Assembly (NCBI GenBank): GCA_041676645.1
Contig: JBAYRO010000048.1
Span: 1 to 20,982, forward strand
Direction: 5' to 3'
Length of the DNA stretch: 20,982 bases
Source: JAMLIN01 sp041676645
Lineage (GTDB): Bacteria; Pseudomonadota; Gammaproteobacteria; Burkholderiales; Burkholderiaceae_E
Positions 19,438 through 20,982 of this stretch are shown in pieces. The number at the start of each line of letters is the position of its first letter. Position 1 is the first letter of the stretch. Position numbers and translations under genes: made by a program. The notes below the pieces were generated by a model. That model was not told the origin of the DNA. It worked only from the letters and a program-made list of their open reading frames with translations, and made no database searches.

Positions 19438-20982
19438 GAAGCGTCGTTCGCTACTTCGGATCCTGGGTTCAGGCGCTTCGGTCATGGCCGCCGCGCGCGG
19501 CACGGGCGTGACGGGATTGTCGGCGCTCGCCAGCACCGCCGCAAGCGCGGCGACCCGCTTCGGCCGGGGCGACACCCGCATCGCCTTGCTGCTGCCCGAT
19601 GACGAAGGCCCCTTCCGGCGCGCCGCCGATGCGGTGCTGATGGGCGTGCAGGCGGCGCATGAGCTCGATGGCGCTGGGGTGATGGTCGAATCCTTTGGCG
19701 TCGACGACGAGCGCACCGATCTCCAGGGCCTGTTGCAGCGGATCGCCGACCGCGGCTATTCGATCGCGATCGGTCCGATCACGCGGGGGGGCGTCAATCG
19801 GCTCGCCGAGGTCGAGCCGCTGCCCCTGCCGGTGCTGACGCTCAATGTCCCCGAACCGGGCTACCTCCTGCCGCCCGGCTGCGTGCAGTTCGGCCTGCCG
19901 ATCGAGGACGAGGGCGCCCAGATCGCGCGCTTCGCGATCGACCGGGCCCTGCGGCAGTCCGCCGGCCTGGTGCCGCGGGCGATCGCGATCGCCGACCAGG
20001 CTTCGTCGCTGTCACAACGCAGCGCCGGCGCCTTTCTCGATGCATGGCGGGATCTCGGTGGCGAGAGCTACGACATGCTCGCGCTCGATGTCCGGATGCT
20101 CTACGACCTGCCCCGCGTCCTCGCGGGCGTGCATGTCGATGCCGCCTTCATCGCGCTATCGCCCGATGCCGTGCCGGTGCTGCGCGAAGCGCTCGGGCCG
20201 CAGACCCCGCTGTACGGGACTTCGCGGCTCGACGTCGGTGCGATTCCCGATACCAAGGCCGGCGAGCTGCTCGCCAATCCACTGCTCGACGGCCTGCATA
20301 TCGTCGAGATGCCCTGGCAGGTCGAGCGACAGCATCCGACGGTCGCCATCTACCCGCGCTCCGAGAAGATTCCCCATCTCGAGCTGCAGCGGCTCTACGC
20401 CCTGGGCATCGATGCCTATCGCATTGCCCGTGAACTCGTCCTCGGACACCAGCAGATCGAGATCGACGGCGTGACCGGCTGGCTGCGTGTCGATGTGCCG
20501 GTCGATCCGCGCGTCCTGCGCATCTCGACCGTCTCCGTCTACGAGAACGGCATGCTCGTGCCGGCCCGGATCCCGGCGCCCGAACCGGCTCCCGAGCCGG
20601 CTCCCTGGCCGGCGCCGGGTGAGCCGGCGGGTCATCCAGCGCAGCCCCTGGCGCCCGCTGATCCAACGGCGCCCGCCCAGCCCTGGGCGCCGGGCCAGCC
20701 GCCGGCACCGACGCCAGCGCCGATGGATGCGCCGTCGTCGCCGGGCTTCGTGCCGGTGCCGGCGCCCACGCCCGCGCCTTCCGGTTTCGCCCCGATGCCG
20801 GCGCCCCCCGAACTCGCCCCGGTACCGGCATCGCCATCGGGCTTCGTCCCGGTGCCGCCATCGCCCGCCCCGAGCCCGGGCTTCGTGCCCATGCCGTCGT
20901 CACCGCCTCCGGGCCAGGGCTTCGTGCCCATGCCGTCGCCGCCGCCTCCCCCGAGCCAGGGCTTCGTCCCGGTTCCGCCCAG
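19436..20982 (+). CDS. LppC/LpoA-like penicillin-binding-protein activator (3' end cut by window edge)
   Basis: The frame from ATG 19436 stays open for 515 codons to the window edge. After the N-terminus, a type I periplasmic-binding fold (about residues 45-375) matches the LppC/LpoA family that activates the peptidoglycan synthase PBP1A: TRIALLLPDDEGPFRRAADA, GYSIAIGPITRGGVNRLAE, LPVLTLNVPEPGY, LYGTSRLDVGA and LYALGIDAYRIAR. Divergence from rsmI is the classical lpoA (yraM) location. Odd points: the N-terminus KRRSLLRILGS looks like a Tat signal and has no lipobox cysteine, with a probable signal-peptidase I site near TAASA, whereas LpoA is a lipoprotein. After the folded domain comes a Pro/Ala-rich tail of over 130 residues with GF[VA]P[VM]P repeats. 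GGAGGG lies 10 bases before the ATG. Confidence 0.87.
   Translation, partial: MKRRSLLRILGSGASVMAAARGTGVTGLSALASTAASAATRFGRGDTRIALLLPDDEGPFRRAADAVLMGVQAAHELDGAGVMVESFGVDDERTDLQGLLQRIADRGYSIAIGPITRGGVNRLAEVEPLPLPVLTLNVPEPGYLLPPGCVQFGLPIEDEGAQIARFAIDRALRQSAGLVPRAIAIADQASSLSQRSAGAFLDAWRDLGGESYDMLALDVRMLYDLPRVLAGVHVDAAFIALSPDAVPVLREALGPQTPLYGTSRLDVGAIPDTKAGELLANPLLDGLHIVEMPWQVERQHPTVAIYPRSEKIPHLELQRLYALGIDAYRIARELVLGHQQIEIDGVTGWLRVDVPVDPRVLRISTVSVYENGMLVPARIPAPEPAPEPAPWPAPGEPAGHPAQPLAPADPTAPAQPWAPGQPPAPTPAPMDAPSSPGFVPVPAPTPAPSGFAPMPAPPELAPVPASPSGFVPVPPSPAPSPGFVPMPSSPPPGQGFVPMPSPPPPPSQGFVPVPP
20744..20982 (+). repeat. Repeats encoding GF[VA]P[VM]P units in the lppC-like tail
   Basis: Six copies of GFVPVP, GFAPMP or GFVPMP begin at residues 437, 450, 469, 482, 495 and 509, mostly 13-14 residues (39-42 bases) apart, with a degenerate ELAPVP unit at 459. 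The array runs into the window edge, so its full length is unknown. It looks like a minisatellite within a gene. Confidence 0.85.

Noticed and set aside
20744..20982. CRISPR array or tandem DNA repeat unrelated to coding
   Set aside because: The repeats are in frame with the lppC-like gene, degenerate at third positions and lack unique spacers; they encode protein repeats.

Overview
The window reads as an ordinary piece of chromosome from a very GC-rich proteobacterium, most likely a betaproteobacterium of the Burkholderiales. The reasons are the gene neighbourhood argS - SPOR protein - dsbA - SDR, the divergent rsmI/lppC pair, strong G/C third-position bias in every real gene, and sparse AT-rich promoters. 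The genus cannot be fixed from sequence alone. I see no rRNA, tRNA, CRISPR array, phage gene or intact transposon. Coding density is high; the longest stretch without a gene (about 180 bases, 6104-6286) holds a perfect palindromic repeat.

Region 1 (1-3809): an IclR-family regulator, cut by the left edge, diverges from an operon encoding an acyl-CoA carboxylase carboxyltransferase subunit and both subunits of a 3-oxoadipate/3-oxoacid CoA-transferase. The 134-base intergenic region has a near-consensus promoter wrapped in TGTTCT/AGAACA repeats that look like operators. It is probably an inducible catabolic module for an organic acid.

Region 2 (3842-9049): a minus-strand metallo-beta-lactamase-fold hydrolase and MFS transporter (one operon), a 57-residue single-span membrane protein, a histidine phosphatase, then on the plus strand metC (cystathionine beta-lyase), facing a 4-hydroxybenzoyl-CoA-type thioesterase.

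Region 3 (8615-13192): a minus-strand operon thioredoxin - feruloyl-CoA-synthetase-like ligase - 10-codon relay ORF - thioesterase, divergent from a second acyl-CoA ligase of another AMP-binding subfamily. Together these make a CoA-thioester activation and hydrolysis locus.

Region 4 (13194-20982): a second palindromic repeat, then argS, an FtsN-like SPOR protein, dsbA, an SDR oxidoreductase and the SPOR-containing lytic transglycosylase rlpA, all on the plus strand; rsmI on the minus strand; and, divergent from rsmI with overlapping start codons, an LppC/LpoA-like penicillin-binding-protein activator that runs off the right edge. This is a housekeeping and cell-envelope region.

The observations most worth following are: two palindromes with a shared outer arm and different but fully complementary inner stems; Gly-Phe-Val repeats shared by RlpA and the LppC-like protein, with the latter seemingly lacking a lipobox; perfect TATAAT hexamers embedded in rare-codon patches of argS and rsmI; and a promoter/operator array in front of a carboxyltransferase that has no biotin carboxylase partner in the window.
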